A DNA stretch of 64,000 bases from NCBI GenBank assembly GCA_037447655.1, contig JBBHKE010003380.1, positions 57,202 to 121,201 on the forward strand, read 5' to 3'. The notes beneath the pieces are model-generated. The model ran no database searches. It saw only the letters and a program-made list of their open reading frames with translations, and was not told the DNA's origin. Below, piece after piece: positions 1 through 14,500 of the stretch. A program made the translations under genes and the position numbers. Each line of letters opens with the position of its first letter. Position 1 is the first letter of the stretch. Origin of the DNA: Zygnema cylindricum (lineage: Eukaryota > Streptophyta > Zygnematophyceae > Zygnematales > Zygnemataceae).

Positions 1-744
1 CCTTTTGATACATTTTGGTACGGACGAACCTACCCGATTTATTTATGTGACGTCACGGACTCACACGTGCGGAATCTGACGGACGATTCCATGACAAAAA
101 GTACAGAAAACAGGACAAAAGAAAAACGACCGTTTGTGGCTGAACAGTGACACGTGGCATCATGTGATAAGACCACCCAAATAAACATTTCACAGCATAG
201 TGAACACACAAAGATATAAAATGCATTCAGGCATTAGAGACAATTATCTCACACAGACATTACAATTCATAGAATTCATGGAATTCGGACATGAAATTAT
301 TTTTGAGTCTTTCTGTACATAAAGATAGATAGCATTAGAATTAGGAGGATAATTCAGCTTCATAAGAGTAGAAAGTTCGAGAAACAATTGTACTTTGTTG
401 TCCTATTTTATTAATCAAATCAAAGCTGTCTAAACCTGCCTCTCTAATCTACCTATCCATGCCTTCTCCCTTGTCTATTCTAACAACTGTGATTCTCTAA
501 GGTCCACCCTAGCGGTGTATGTTTGGGACGCGGCTACTTTAGCCTGAGGCCACGGGCTATGGTGATTGTCCTAAACTAATAGTAATAAGTGGCAAACACA
601 ACATTAACACTAATAGCGATTCGGGGTGCACTAGCGAATCTTATATTAAAGTGCAAATGACAAAGTTGTCGTTTCCCAAGTCACTAAACACACATTGAAA
701 AATGCGCTACCCCGCCGAATGAAATTCTTGGCCTATACAAGAAA
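1..744. other. AT-rich non-coding sequence with one MITE end
   Basis: I see no convincing exon here. Positions 609-630 read as the right terminal inverted repeat of the TA-flanked MITE family common in this window (CTAATAGCGATTCGGGGTG). No matching left end is visible, so it is a remnant. Confidence 0.4.
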
Positions 745-1482
745 GAGGAATAGGGAAAGTGAGAGAGAGAGTGAGAGAGAGAGAGAGAGAGTGACATAGA
801 GTGAGAGAGGGAGTGGGAGAGAGTGAGGGAGAGAAAGAGAGTTAGAGGGACGGGGAGAAAGGGAGGGATGGGGGAGAGATAGGGAGAGGAAGAAGGAGAG
901 AGAGTTGGAGAGAGAGAAGGGGAACGAGAGAGGTACAGTAGATGTTAAAATTCCGCAGAATCTGGGATTCGACATGTCAGATTGGGAAAATGTGAGCCAG
1001 TTAGGATTTGAACCTGAGACCTTCCAAGTAAGATGTGAATGCACTAACCACTGCGCCACCAGCCCAATGATAGGTTCTGGCGGGTCCGTACATATTTATT
1101 TTAAGGCTTTTATAGTGTGCACGGACCACATGACACCCTGGTATTGAAGGGCAAACTCTTGCCAATTCACTAGGAGGGAGAGGGAAGGGGAGGGAGAGGG
1201 AAGGAAAGGCAAGAGAGAGGGGGAGAGAGGGACAAGGGGAGAGAGAGAGGGGGAGAGAGAGAGGAGTGAAGGGGAGAGAGTGGAGCAGAGAGAGATGGGA
1301 AGAGAGGGGAAAAGGGAGTGGGAGAGATAGGGGGACAGAGGGGGAGAGGGGGAGAGTGGGTGAGGGGAAGTGAGGAAAAGGGAGAAAGAAAGAGGAAGGG
1401 GGAGAGGGAGTGAGAGATGGGGGAAGAGAGCGGGAGAAAAAAGGGGAGAGAAAGCGGGAGAGGGAGGAGGAGAGAGAGAGTA
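745..1482. repeat. GA-rich low-complexity tracts
   Basis: Two long purine tracts of imperfect (GA)n and GGGAGA units, about 745-930 and 1165-1482, flank a tRNA-like element. Reading frames across them are serine/leucine/proline low complexity and are not genes. Confidence 0.9.
994..1065 (-). mobile_element. tRNA-derived SINE or tRNA pseudogene
   Basis: Read on the minus strand, this stretch has a pol III A box (TGGCGCAGTGG, complement of 1049-1059) and a B box (GGTTCAAATCC, complement of 1004-1014), 34 bases apart, as in a tRNA. The acceptor and T stems pair poorly and no clean anticodon stem is seen. A tRNA-derived SINE head or tRNA pseudogene therefore fits better than a working tRNA. It sits between two GA-rich tracts. 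Confidence 0.6.
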
Positions 1483-1657
1483 TCAATTTTTTTTTATTAT
1501 AATTAATTGACTTTTTTGTTCTTTACTTCAGCTAAAAATGTTCAATAAGCACTACGAAAGCTGTCAAAAATTGATTATAAAGATTTTCCATGTGAGGACT
1601 TTGTACACTTAGCTCAATTTGGATTTTTATTTTTTTTCTTTTCATAATTTTTTGCAG

Positions 1658-2438
1658 TTTTTGGTTCCAATTGGAGAAGACTGTACAAGGAGCTTCTCTC
1701 AAAATTCCTGAAATTGCAAAAATTGTTCCCTTTCGACAAAATCTTGGAATTTTTCGCAGGAATGTGGCACACTCTAATCATGGATTTGGTCTCCGTACAT
1801 ATCCCAATGGATTTCGTCCACCTATTCCTTCTGGAGGGGTAAATTTAAAGTGCTTTTGTGCTTTTCTTTTTGCTTTTTATTTTTCTGAAAAGGAAAAGAA
1901 ACGTGTATTTTAGAACACTTTTAAGCTGTTTCTTCGACAGAGTAAATTCATGCAAAAGGTTCGTTTGGTTGCAGATATATGGAGAGGAAAATGTGATCGA
2001 TAGCTTCATTTCTTACAAAAATCTGGTTCATGGGTAAGTTAAATTTCAGTTATTTTTCTCATTTTTGGAGCTGGTTAAAGGTAAGCAAGGTTATACATTT
2101 TTTCAGTTTTTGGGCAAGGATTCCCCTTCAGATGTCATTTTATCACGGTGCTAGTACAGACAATAGGTAAATGGACAGCTAACACTATCCCTCTGTTTTT
2201 TCTTCTGGTTCAACAGGATTTTTCTCCATAAAACTGATTTTATCACAATTCGGAATGGGTCATTTGCGGATAATCTGGCTTCAGTTTATATGGATATGAC
2301 CAACTCTATTACAGTCACCGATTCCTTATTCGTCGGAGTGACAAAAAATTATGGCAGTCCGAGCCCAAGCTTGTGCTATGGAAGAAAAAGATCATACCAA
2401 GGGTGTGCCCCAATTGACGGATGCACGTAAGTAAAAAT

Positions 2439-2501
<63 letters not shown>

Positions 2502-5500
2502 AAGAGCGAGAGAGAAAGAAACGGATGATTGTAGAATGGATGTACAGCTGTAAATTGAACCAAATTGAACCATTGTTTTAAATACAGAAGCTTAATCTCA
2601 TTTTAAGTGGATGGTTAATTATACGAGCTGACAATAATATATGGCGATGCAAAAATGTCGACAGAATGCCTCTCCCTGCCGGAGTTCGAGGTCGGTCCAC
2701 GGGGGCTGGAACTGTGTCTGATGCCATTTTTGGAGTTTGGATGAATTCCGAAGAAAGAAAAGACGATGGACACTTCCCTAATAGAGTCATTAACTCAAGG
2801 TAAACTACTCATCTCAATCATTCATAACATCCGTATGGTTTGAACTTTAGTATATTTTTTACTAGGTATTATGTGATACTGATCAATTTAAGGAAATCGC
2901 AGCTATTTTTGTTTTGTTCAATTTATAAGATTTTCTTACAGAAGGAACAAACATAATCTCAAGGTTTTAAATCGCACTTGTATTTGTATGCTATAGCTTG
3001 TGGCAATATTTATCGCAAGTATTCCATCATTTTTCTACCAGAAAGTCTTAAAAGAGTACTCGAGTTTTAAAACCAATTTCTGGACATTGACTTTGATCAG
3101 GTTCTCAAATTTTGACAACAAATGTACAATTTTGGCGTCATCGGCGGCTATTGGTCTCGTCAGTCGGGAACATATAGAAGGATGCTTCTGGAATTCCGGT
3201 CACTTTCTTTCGGTACACCACAACTGTCTATGTCAATTTTTGATGCATCCAGTTTTTTTTGTTTTTTTTATAAGCTTTTACTTTTACCTATCTTGATTTA
3301 GCTTTTATTTTTACTTATGCTTGTGTTCCCACTTTTTTAATATTTTGTATTCATTTTTTAAAGCTGATTCTTACCTGGAAGCTTAGATTGAGTCAGGCCT
3401 TTTTTTTGGTGTTTTTCATTCCAATTGTGTTTATACTTATCCTAGGTTGCTTATTCTCTCCATTTCCTGGTAGAAAGATGCTGAAAAATCAAAAGGGTTT
3501 TTATTACTTCTTTCAGAACTTAACTTTTTCAAGCAACATTATTCCCGTATGGGCTTCACCTCCGATCGGAAATTACTACGTAAGTTTATGGTAGACACTT
3601 TCTGCTGAGAAACTATGCCACATCTCACTGTCTTAATCAAATAAATTTCATCAGTTTCCTTAAACAATGTTAGAACGTTGAAAAATATTAGGATTCAATC
3701 TTTGGGAGATTATCCTGTTTTCATGAAGCGCATACAAGTCATCCTTTAATATTCAATGTTTTTGTGTCGCAGGCAAACAACAGTACCAGATCTGTGGGAG
3801 AGGTTGCCGATTTTATGAATATATGGGTCAAAGACAATACTACTTATGGAGATTCTGGTTATGTTATCGCCGCAAATAATCCAAATATCAGTTTACCGCA
3901 ATGTCAAATATTGGATGGAGCGAATGCCTATTTCTGCCCCGGAGCCTGTTTTAGGACTGTCATCCTTTCTTATGACGAACCAGATTTTGAGAATGGAAAT
4001 GTTTACACTAACGAAGAGGGAGATTTCAGGTATGCAGCAACAAAAGATATTATCGTTACTTCAATTTTTTTTTGTTTGTTTCTCCTCGTCTCTCTACAAT
4101 CATCTTTCAGTGAAGCTAGTTCCAACATTGAGTCCATGTGGGAGATAGAGCTCTTTGGAGAAATGTGGTTAAATAAACAAATCTTCTCCTTCTTTTACTT
4201 GGATATTAAAACACTATGAACTTTCTTATTTTTTGGGGCAGCTATCTTGAAGTGGAACGAATGAGCGATGACAAAATTATTCGAGTTTACGGAAATTTGA
4301 ACGACGAGCAAAGTGTTGGTATACCTTTGCGGGTATTTCCAATGAGTCTAGCCGCTGATAATTTGTATAGAGTGAGGATTTTAAGTGGTTTCAATTCCAC
4401 ATTTTCCCCAGTTTCAGTAACAATGGAATATCGAGACGGAGAAGGTTGTGGAAAAGGGCTAACTCTTCAATTTGAGACCCGTGAAGGTTTTCAGTGGTCT
4501 ATTGGAGCATCAGATCAAACTTATTTTAAGTAAGGGCAACAGAGATTCTTCTTCTGAACTTCAAAAATGTCCTCTTCTTTGTTTTGTGGTTCATCCATAT
4601 CAAACTTGAGATTGTACTTATGTTTTTTCAAAATGGATATGCAGACAATGCGAGGGCGTGAATCGAGAATCAAGACAAGTCGAGTTCAATAGATTATGTG
4701 ACAAAAGTAAAATTTGGTTTCAATTAGCATTGGCGGCTGTAATTCCGAAAGGTTTAACCATCGAATTAGAAAATAACACTGATTCTTGTGAACTTCCCAC
4801 GTAAGCTTCTTAACAATCTGCGTTTGAATCCGTTTAACTGATTCCAAGAGATCTTTAAGACTCAAAAAATCCTAAAACCCTTATAAATTCTGAAAGCAAT
4901 TACAAAGTATATTTTTGTGGCTGACATACTATAACTTTTGTTTAGAGGCAGTTGAAAATTTTGAGGTATCCAAAATTGACCATCAATACTGTAAATTGAG
5001 CATTTTTTGACTGATTTATAGGGAGTGAGGGTGCATGCAGTCCATGCAGTTTGGTCTGGAGTGGTGACACGTGGCGATTCAATGCTTTGGGAGTGGAATT
5101 ATCGCCTCAATTTTATACTCCGAATAGTATCCTCAATAATTGGAGTATAGGGATGGCTCCATTGGGCTATAAACGAAGAGGTGACTTCTAAACTTGTCTT
5201 TTAAAAATAGTTCCACAAATTTCGAAGAAAAGCAAATAAAAAAATTTTGAAAGCTCGGATGTGTTGTTATTAAACTCCCTTAGTAAAACTGGATGTAATC
5301 AAAAAAGAAAAAAAAATCTCTGAATTTGGAAACATGTCGACCCATACAGTGTCTATCATCTGAAAGGATTGAGAAAATCTATCGACCGTCTCCCTTTTTA
5401 AATCACTAATGATAATTTGAGGTTTTGACTTCTATTCCAGGTGTACAAACTGATCTCCCTCGGGCGTCAAAAAATTTAGTAACATACTATTTTCGAAACA

Positions 5501-8500
5501 TTTTTACGCTTACGAACAGCTCTCGATATGATAGTTTAAATATTGAGATTTATTTGCAAGATGGGGCGGTAGTTTATCTTAACAATCAGGAAATTTTACG
5601 ATACAACCTTCCACCCGGCCAAGAAATCACCAAAAGTACACTGGTATGTATATTTTTTCTTTTATCTTTCCTCTTATGAAATAATTTTTATTACATGTTT
5701 TTGGATATGCCACTAAGACTAACTTATTTGCTATTATTTCCCAAGAACTTTAAAATTGAGTTGCATGTTTATTGGATGCTTAGTCTTTTTGTGTGACTTT
5801 ATGCAGGCATTAACACAAGAACCAAATGTAGTGTGGAAAACATTTACCATACGTTTGGATGAAAAATTTCCAATTCTTGTAGAAGAATTAAACACAATTG
5901 CTGTGGAAGTACATGTGTGGGACACCAAAGCAACGCAACTGGTTTTTGATTTACGGATTTCCGCAATTCCAAGGTGAGAATTGTATCAGGATTGCCAATG
6001 CTCCTTTCTTAGCCGTATATAAAATTTCCATTATGCGTATATTAAATTTGATGAGGTGTTAAGGTTAATGGCGTTATCGATCTCGACGCAAATGTTTCAA
6101 TTTTTTATTATGCGAATGCCGATTTCTTTGTCGATGACGGTATCAATGTCAATGTTGATGTCGATATTGATGTCGATGTTGGGATAAGGTGTCCATGCCC
6201 ATTTTGATGGCTTTCTTATTGTCATGTTAATTTTTATCTTATTTTATCATGTCAACGTTTATTACGGAGTTGACGTTAAAGTTACTTTATTCTGTTGAAT
6301 GTCAATTTTGATGTCGATGTCGATGTCAACCGTGACCTTGAAGTTATTTTTGAGGCTTGCCTCCGGGATTTTATTTTGAGGCTTGTAGGTTTTCGCCGGT
6401 ATTCTTTTAGTTTTTGAAATACTTTTATGACCTTCTTCCTTTTGGACATTGTCTAGGGTTTTTTTTATGACCAATATCACCGTACTGAAGTCATTGTCTC
6501 TAAAATATTCTATTATAGTTATTTGATATCCTACCATTGGTTAATATACCAATGGTTAACATATAAAAAGAATTACCAAGATAATCAAACCTGAAAACAT
6601 ATGGTTGTTAAAACCTATGTGGAAAAAAACCAACAAAGTCAAACATTTTAGTTACTGCCAATAAGTGGTAATAACTCTTAAAAAGACCTACTGATACTAC
6701 ACTTTCTTAGCCGGACTAATTTGTTTTTTTGTTCTTCTTTTGCAGACTATAAATTGGTTTTTTGGAGCGGACATTAACTTTTTATGGGGAAGGTTTAATT
6801 TTGTCGTTTTTCTTATTTCCTTCTGGGATTCCTTAAACCGACGCTGTAAAGAGTTCAGCAAAACCTGACAGCTCAAATCAGTTTTAATCTATTTTTGGAT
6901 TACTTTTTTTACTTGTTTTTGTTCCCGGAAGTCATTTTCCATTTTCTGGTTAATCTTTAACGATTCAATACTTAACCACCATTCTTTTAACTTTTTTCAC
7001 CATTTTTTTTCTCCGTATTCTCATTTGTTTCTGGGTCCAGAATTTTATATCCTTTTTACGGCAAAGCTTTTGGAAATCTATTAATTGAACCATATTCTTT
7101 CATTTTTTTTCACCACCTTTATTCAAGAGTAACCAATCTTTCATTTATTGTTCAGTTAGGTGTTTTTTCTTCATTTATTTTATTAATTGTTTCCATTCCC
7201 TTATCAATTTATTACCTTGTAAATCAATGGTGTACTTACCCCGGTTTCTTTATTTGTGTCATTTTATTCAAATTTTCTCAATTTGTCAGAAGTTTTCAGT
7301 GAGATTTTTTCCGTGAAATTTTTTCTGTGAAATATTTTTTCGTGATTTTTTATCATGGACATTTTACGTCATTCAGATACTTAATTTCAGTTCAGTTATT
7401 AGTTCCGTTATTTGTTTTGATTTCCATTCCTCTTAATAAAATTGTTTCAAAAATTCCCATAATGACCAAAAATATTCGAAAGTTAGACAATGTAGGCATC
7501 CATTTTCTCATCTTTCAAATATTATATATATATAAGCTTTTTATAGAAACAAGTTTTTGTGTATACAATATTTTTTTGTATAAACAAATTTATTCAAAAA
7601 GTATAAAATGTTCATGAAAAATTATCCATGAAATGATGCAATGGGAATCCATACATTGTACAAGAAAACTGAAAAAAAAATCATCAAAATAAAATTACCC
7701 ATAAAAACAAAAATAAGGACACTTTTTTCAAGGAGTGCTCAATTTTCCGGTTTTTCCGGGAGTTTCAAAAACAATCTTTGTCAAGTAAAAGGAGTAAAAA
7801 AAATTTAATTTATTTTCTCAAAAAAAAAACCGGCAAAGTGTCTACATCATCAATAAAAAAGGAACGAGGAAACAAACAATATAAAAAAACCAAAACAAAA
7901 CAAAAAATATATATACCGATGTCTTCTATTTGTTTCCTTTGAGGAAGAAACTCCCACAACGCTCTAAAACATGTGCCTTTTTTGCTTATACCCCAAAGAT
8001 AAAGGATTTCTTTATTCTCTCCATTTTATTCATTTTTAAGAACTCTAAATCCCTTTTTAACATTTTACCGAAACATTTTCCAGAAAATTTTTCCCACGAA
8101 AAATGTCCTAAAAATTCTACGAAATCTTTCCCGAAATTTTCCCCCGAAACTTTTCACACAAAATTAATCCTACAAAACTTTTCCTACAAAAATTTTCCCA
8201 CAAAATCTTTCCAAAAAAAGATTCCTTCGCAATATTCCCCAAGAAACCCTTTGCTAAAAAATCTTTCCCATGAAAACTTTCCCAGGAAACCATTCTCGCG
8301 AAACTTTTTCCAAAAAATCTTTCCCAGAAAATATTCTCACTCTCTTCTGAAAAAAATAAAAAAGTAAATCGCTTTTCTTCCCGCAAAAAAATTCCTCCGA
8401 TTCCCAAAAAAAAGCAACAATCGGAAGGGAAATAATAAAAAAGAGGGAAAAAAAAGGTTAAAGGACAAAACCCACTCCTTTTTTAATTTTTCCTCTTTTT

Positions 8501-11500
8501 TTCCCCAACTGCCCTAAAACGGGGAAATATTTTGGGGCAACCATCGCCATGTAGTCGTGACATTAGCGACAATTTTATGAGAAGCTGCCAAATAAGTGGC
8601 CTATCTGCGAATGCCAGTCCATCCACCCCCATTTTAAAACCCCTTTAAACCCATTTTTTCTCAAAAAAATGAAGAATTTTACCAGAAAGTGACCTTGGGT
8701 CTTCTCCCCCTATTGGCCCCATTTTTCCTTTAAAAAACATTGAATGATTTTACCATAAAAAGACATTGACCGAGACATTTTGACCATCTTCTCCGTACAG
8801 TTTTGTGGCAAGAGCCTTCTCAATAATGTACTCTTTGTTTTTTTCTTTGAACCGATACTCGATATGTCGGTCCGATATGTCGTCAAGGGAGCTATCGGGA
8901 AATTAATGGTACACCTTGAATCGCTATTAGTGTTTATAATTCTTTCGCCACTCAAAACATCTTTTTCCCGTACACACTTGTTGGATTCTCAGTTTGAGAC
9001 CGCCAATCGGAAGCTGAGAATCTTACCTTTCAATTGCAACCGTCAGATCCACAATCTGACAAGTGTGTACGGAGAAAAGATGTATTAAGTGGTGAAAACC
9101 CTAAAAGCGATACACGGTGTGGTTCGTATTAAACAATCGTTTGTTTTTTAGTGTCTAAAATGATACGTAAACGGAAAATATTTGCGTTACTGTAATTTTC
9201 TATGATTGGCAAATTTTAGCCTCTTGCACGTGTGAGATTGTTTCCAGTAGTGTTGGGTATCGAGGACCCTTTGCCGATATTCGATATATATCGAATTTCA
9301 GGTACCCGATAATCGATATATCGCTTGGATATATCGAAAACCAAATCATCGCGATATATCGCCGATATATCGTATCGACCATATATCGAGCCATAAAAAA
9401 AAAAAAAAATTCCATTTTTTTCCCCCGTTGGTGGGAGGGGAGGGGGTAAATATCCGATCGATTTTCCGTACTATGACTGTACGGACAGCCATTTTTTTGC
9501 GATATACATCGCGATAATTTATGTTGGTCCCGGTACGATATATCGAGGAATCTGCTCGATCGATATTCGATATATCGAATATCGCAATTATCGCGATATG
9601 AATTTACCCGATACCCAACACTAGTTTCCACGATCCTTGAAATAATTTGTGCAGCTTTTGTCCTATTGAGTGAAAAATATTTCGTGCACTTTTGTACCGT
9701 TCAATAAAAGTTTTTTTCTGCACTTTTGTCAGTATTAAATCTACTAAACGACAAACGTTCTGGTGGATTTGTAGTGGTCTAGAGATTCTCCTCCGGTGTT
9801 TGTAGACGGTCCCATTATATCTCTCAACCCTTTTAGTAAGGTTGTGTATCGGTAGCCATATAATCAATATGCCCCTTGGGTTCGCCTAAGGATAATCGAT
9901 ATATTGGCACGATATATAATTAACAGTGTTATCGTATATCTGTTTTTTATCGCGATAACAACAATTCAATAACTATCGGCGTAACCATACCGTTCGTACC
10001 GAACAGTTGTACTTAATATTGCGTTGCACTGAACTTCCATTCCAGTTATACAAAGCACATAACAAATTGCCATACGTGGCATACCATGCTATACACAATA
10101 AAAAATACAATACAATATGTCATAAAGTACTATTACATAGCATACTATATTTTTTTTTTCTTATCGCCGATAAGGAATATGTTAGTCTTAGACCAATACA
10201 TCGTGACTCCTCACCTTTTGATAACCGATAACTATCCCTATTGATTTTATCGCGATAGCTTTCTCGATGCACAATATTACTTTTATGGTACTACAGTCGT
10301 ATTTCGTGTATCGCTATTAGTGTTATGGTACAGCCCCACGTAATTGTAACTTGGCGATTTTACTTTGTATTCTAGTGAAGATTCTCCAGACACGGCTTTC
10401 TAAGTATCTCGATGCGTTACGACCATGATCACATCTATGATCTCCGTGGTTGTGAACTTAGTTTTGTCTATGGGTAGTCTGTGTACGTTTCTTCATTTTG
10501 TAGGCGGTTTAGGTTTGCTATTGTTATGTTTTGGTTCTTTGCTATTGTTAGCATTGTTTCGTTTCGTTTCAGTTTTGAGGCGTAGATTACTTTCTTGTGA
10601 CTCTTGTAGCCTCCAAATGTTTTTTTTTTCAGTTTTACCCCTTTTGTACACATATGGTTTTGCCATCGCAGTTTCTACATAGAGTATCGTGTTACAACGA
10701 AACTGTTACCTAAGGGTGTGATGATTGTACACGTCGACAATGCCCCTGAAAGTTGACAACATCTACAATGTCTTGACGCACCCTATTTTCTGAGACATTT
10801 TGGAACGTAGACAAATCGTATATTTTGAAACTTTTTGGTATGTCGCATGTCTTTGCGTGACATGGTAGATGTACGACCTACCAATTTGTTCCCTTCAAGG
10901 TTAAACAACATGTTTTCTTGTTCGCCTCTCTTATCCGGTCGCCATGAATGGATATGAAATGACGCCCTTGCAAAATAACAAACTTTTCTTCTTTTTTTTT
11001 GGGCGCGTTTGTTAGATTCTTCTCAACGTGACTTGGTTCGCGCATGTGCAGCAGCCACAATATTTTTTCTCCCGCTCCCTACAGATGAAATTAGAGCCAC
11101 CGTGCAACAGAATGCGAATTGGTGAAGTTTGAAAAGTTGAATGGGGTGAAAGGTGATAGCGGCACTGAGTGCGAGCTGCAGCAACGCCTTCACATATTTT
11201 TCATCTTTTCGTGAAAGAGCATTGAAGCCTTGAAACCCCTCCGAAAAAAATTATGTACATGATGCAAGCAAAAATAAATAAATTATGTACTTTTTTTCAC
11301 CTAGTTGTAAAATTTTGAAAACTTTTGACAAGTTGTGGTTTATTATAATTTTGAAGTTGGCGAAAACTGTCATTTACATTTTTGCAATGTCGTCGCACTG
11401 TTGTGACTTTAACACGACATTGAGTTTTCAAGAAAAATGATAGAAATAAACCCTTACTTTGCCACATTAGACCGTACCCTTAATCTTATTGTTTTCACTT

Positions 11501-14500
11501 ATAACAGCTTTTCTTCGAACGCACATTGGTTGCGATTGAAAGGCAAGGTTCCCACCTTCCGATTGGCAATCTCCAACTGAAAATCAAAAATGTGCATAGG
11601 AAAAATTTTGAAAAATGTTTGAAGTGGCTGAAAAATGTAAACAATAATAGCGGTACATGGTTTGATTTATTAAACGTAATGGTACAGTAGTGGATTTTAA
11701 CACAATTAAACGTATTGGTACTAGATTATAACACATTTGTAGCACAATAGAGAATACAGTCACTACAGCATAAATCGCTATTATGGTTAATTATGCTAAT
11801 TCGTCGCCAATAAATTTTTACTCAAATTCTTAAATGGAGTGATTAAAAAAACCCTAAAAAACAAATTAGAGTGACTAATTTCCTTGAAAATCCCCAAATT
11901 CCTAATTTGCGTTAATCACACTAATTGTTCTTGAACACTAAATATTTGTTAACGCCAATAGCGATTCGCGGTGTAGTGCGAATTCCTTATAATATAGTGT
12001 ACGGAAAAAATAGCTAAAATTGGTTCGTGTTGAATGCTAATTTTCAAGCGAATAGCGTATCGTCCATATGGCTTGGATGAGAGGTTGCAAACGGTCAGCC
12101 GAAACCGTGACCGACCGTTAACTGACCGCTCGCGTTGGATCCGAAACGGATTTGGTTGCCAAATTTTGGGGGCTGAGCGGATTCGGGCGGTTAATTCACA
12201 AAAAAAAGAATCGGCTACAGTCGGGTAAACAAAAAACGAAAAAAAAAATGAAAAGTTTGTACTGTCCATGCAATCCAATATTATTGTACTTTGTACTCTT
12301 GGTATCTTGGCAATACGTGACATCATGATTATTTTTTTTCTTAATAATTTTGTACATTTTCGGGTACGGGCGGGTACGGGTAGTCGCGAGAAATCGAGTT
12401 TCGGTTAATTTTTATTTTCGTAAACGCGTTTCGGTTAACAATTTAGGAGCGTGACGTAACCCGGTCGGGCGTCGGGTACTCAAAATTTGAAGAAAAAAAA
12501 ACGGTCGGTTTCGGTCACCTAAAATTTTGACTTTTGCGACCTCTGCCCTGGATTACCATCGCAATACCAAAAATTGTGTACCTTATCGATCCTCCGATCG
12601 AGGTTTGCAATGAGAATTCAGTAATTCAGTACGATGAGAAACACGACAAGAATCGCACTGGAATTCAAGAAAAAAGATTTACATAAGCTCGATTCCAACT
12701 GAATATGCTCGATACACAACACGGCACCGACAAGAATCCCTTAACTCATTAACAGTAAAAACTTCAGGTTAATTTTGGAATTTTCGACGTTTTTGTCGCA
12801 TTGGCAGTTTGACATGTACGAACTATACAACATCCCCTGTTTATCGTTTATCAGAACCCCGCGCAATAATAGCTGCAGATTGCGCTATATGTTTCCGTAC
12901 AGATGATCAGCTTTGTTTTTTCCATCTCCTAATTATTATAATATTGGCATTTGTGCAGAACTTCCGCAATATAGTATGCAGATCCGTATGGATCGTAGGA
13001 AGTTAGAAAGCTGACACGTGGAAATAAATTACGGAAACTTGGAAGTGTGCAAACTGCGAAAAACATACCAAAACGTACGGAAGCTGTGGGCAATACAGTA
13101 CACCGTCAATCGTATTTAGCGTGTTGAACACTAATTCGGCGCCCCTAAATTTTTAGGGTTTTACCTAAAATAGGGTAAATGATACTAATTTCTCCTGTAC
13201 GCTAATTACGAGAAGAACAATTAGTGTACACCATTTTAATTTATGTATTTTTTTATTAGTGTGGATATCAGAACGTGTCGGTGCGTACAAAAATGTACTT
13301 TTTCATTATACAAGTACGGATATTTTAATAAAATATTTGCTATCACACGAAATTCGGTGTACAAATTAAAAGATTTTGTACTTGTACCTGATTTAATGTC
13401 ATTTATTTGTCGTGTATTGCCTAAAAAACCGCTAAAAAACTGAAATTAGAGTTAGGAATTAATTAGAGTGAAAGTATGCAACAGTGTAAGAATTGTGAGA
13501 ATTTGTACTTTTACCTATATTACTGTGAATATCCTCTCGACATATCAGATGTACCCATATTGGCGTTTGTTGAAAAATTAGTGTATAACTTTTTTTCGAA
13601 ATTTTTATAATTCAAAATTAGTGCACATGACACTAAATTATTCTACACACTAATAACTTCTACACGCTAAATACGATCGACGGTGTAGTCGTGGCAGATA
13701 CATCCAAAAATTGACAAATTTTATTTAGGGGGAAAAGCACACATCGACGGACAGGAAACTGCTATATCAATCTGAAATGTTTTTAACAAGATTTTAAAAT
13801 TCCTAATACGACAGACCGTTTTGTACTGTATTTTTTAACATTTGGTACAGAGTTAGAAAAACGTACATGTAAAAGTACAGTACAACCGTGCATCGTTGTT
13901 AGGGATAATGATTTTTTCGCCACTTAAAACTGTTGTTGTTCAAATCGTGCAATTTTTTTCAAATTTTCCGATTTTTACTTATAGTTTGTGACTGTTGAAA
14001 AAATCGCAAAAAAGCAGGATGTACTTTCTGTCCGGTAAACTGATCGGACAATTTAGAGGAAAAGTAACCCATAAAATAATGTAAGGGTTTTTACGGAAAA
14101 TGTACTGAATTTGACGAAAACATACGTCGCACCAATTAGTACTTTCTGTCCAGTAAGTGAACAAAAATGTCACAGAACATGTACGTAATCTTATAAAAAA
14201 TGTACGGAATTTTTTGGAAAGAGACGTTGAAATGTCGCACTATTTGCGAACAGTAAGTTTGAAAACCGTACGAACGTCTTCTTCATTTTTTTTGAAAGAA
14301 GATGCCATGGAATATTGAAAAACGAAACCGCAAGGAAGCCGACCGACAGACAAACTTTGACAATTTTTTTGCGTTGGCCGAGATTTGAAGTTGGCACTAC
14401 GCAATTTTTAAGGAGTCTTAATTAGGATTGTCTGCTACTACACTGCGAATCGTTATTAGTGTCAAAGTCACTAATTTGGGTTCTTAAAATTTTCATTTTT

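Noticed and set aside
733-1486. Long open frames on both strands rich in S, L, P
   Set aside because: They come from GA-rich low complexity and a tRNA-like element; no domains or splice support.
1532-1589. Candidate upstream exon of the CEMIP-like gene (LKMFNKHYESC)
   Set aside because: Ends in phase 0 while the exon at 1658 needs two bases, and the alternative frame has a stop.
7930-8407. 145- and 96-residue frames on opposite strands
   Set aside because: Produced by a degenerate short repeat; low-complexity composition on both strands.
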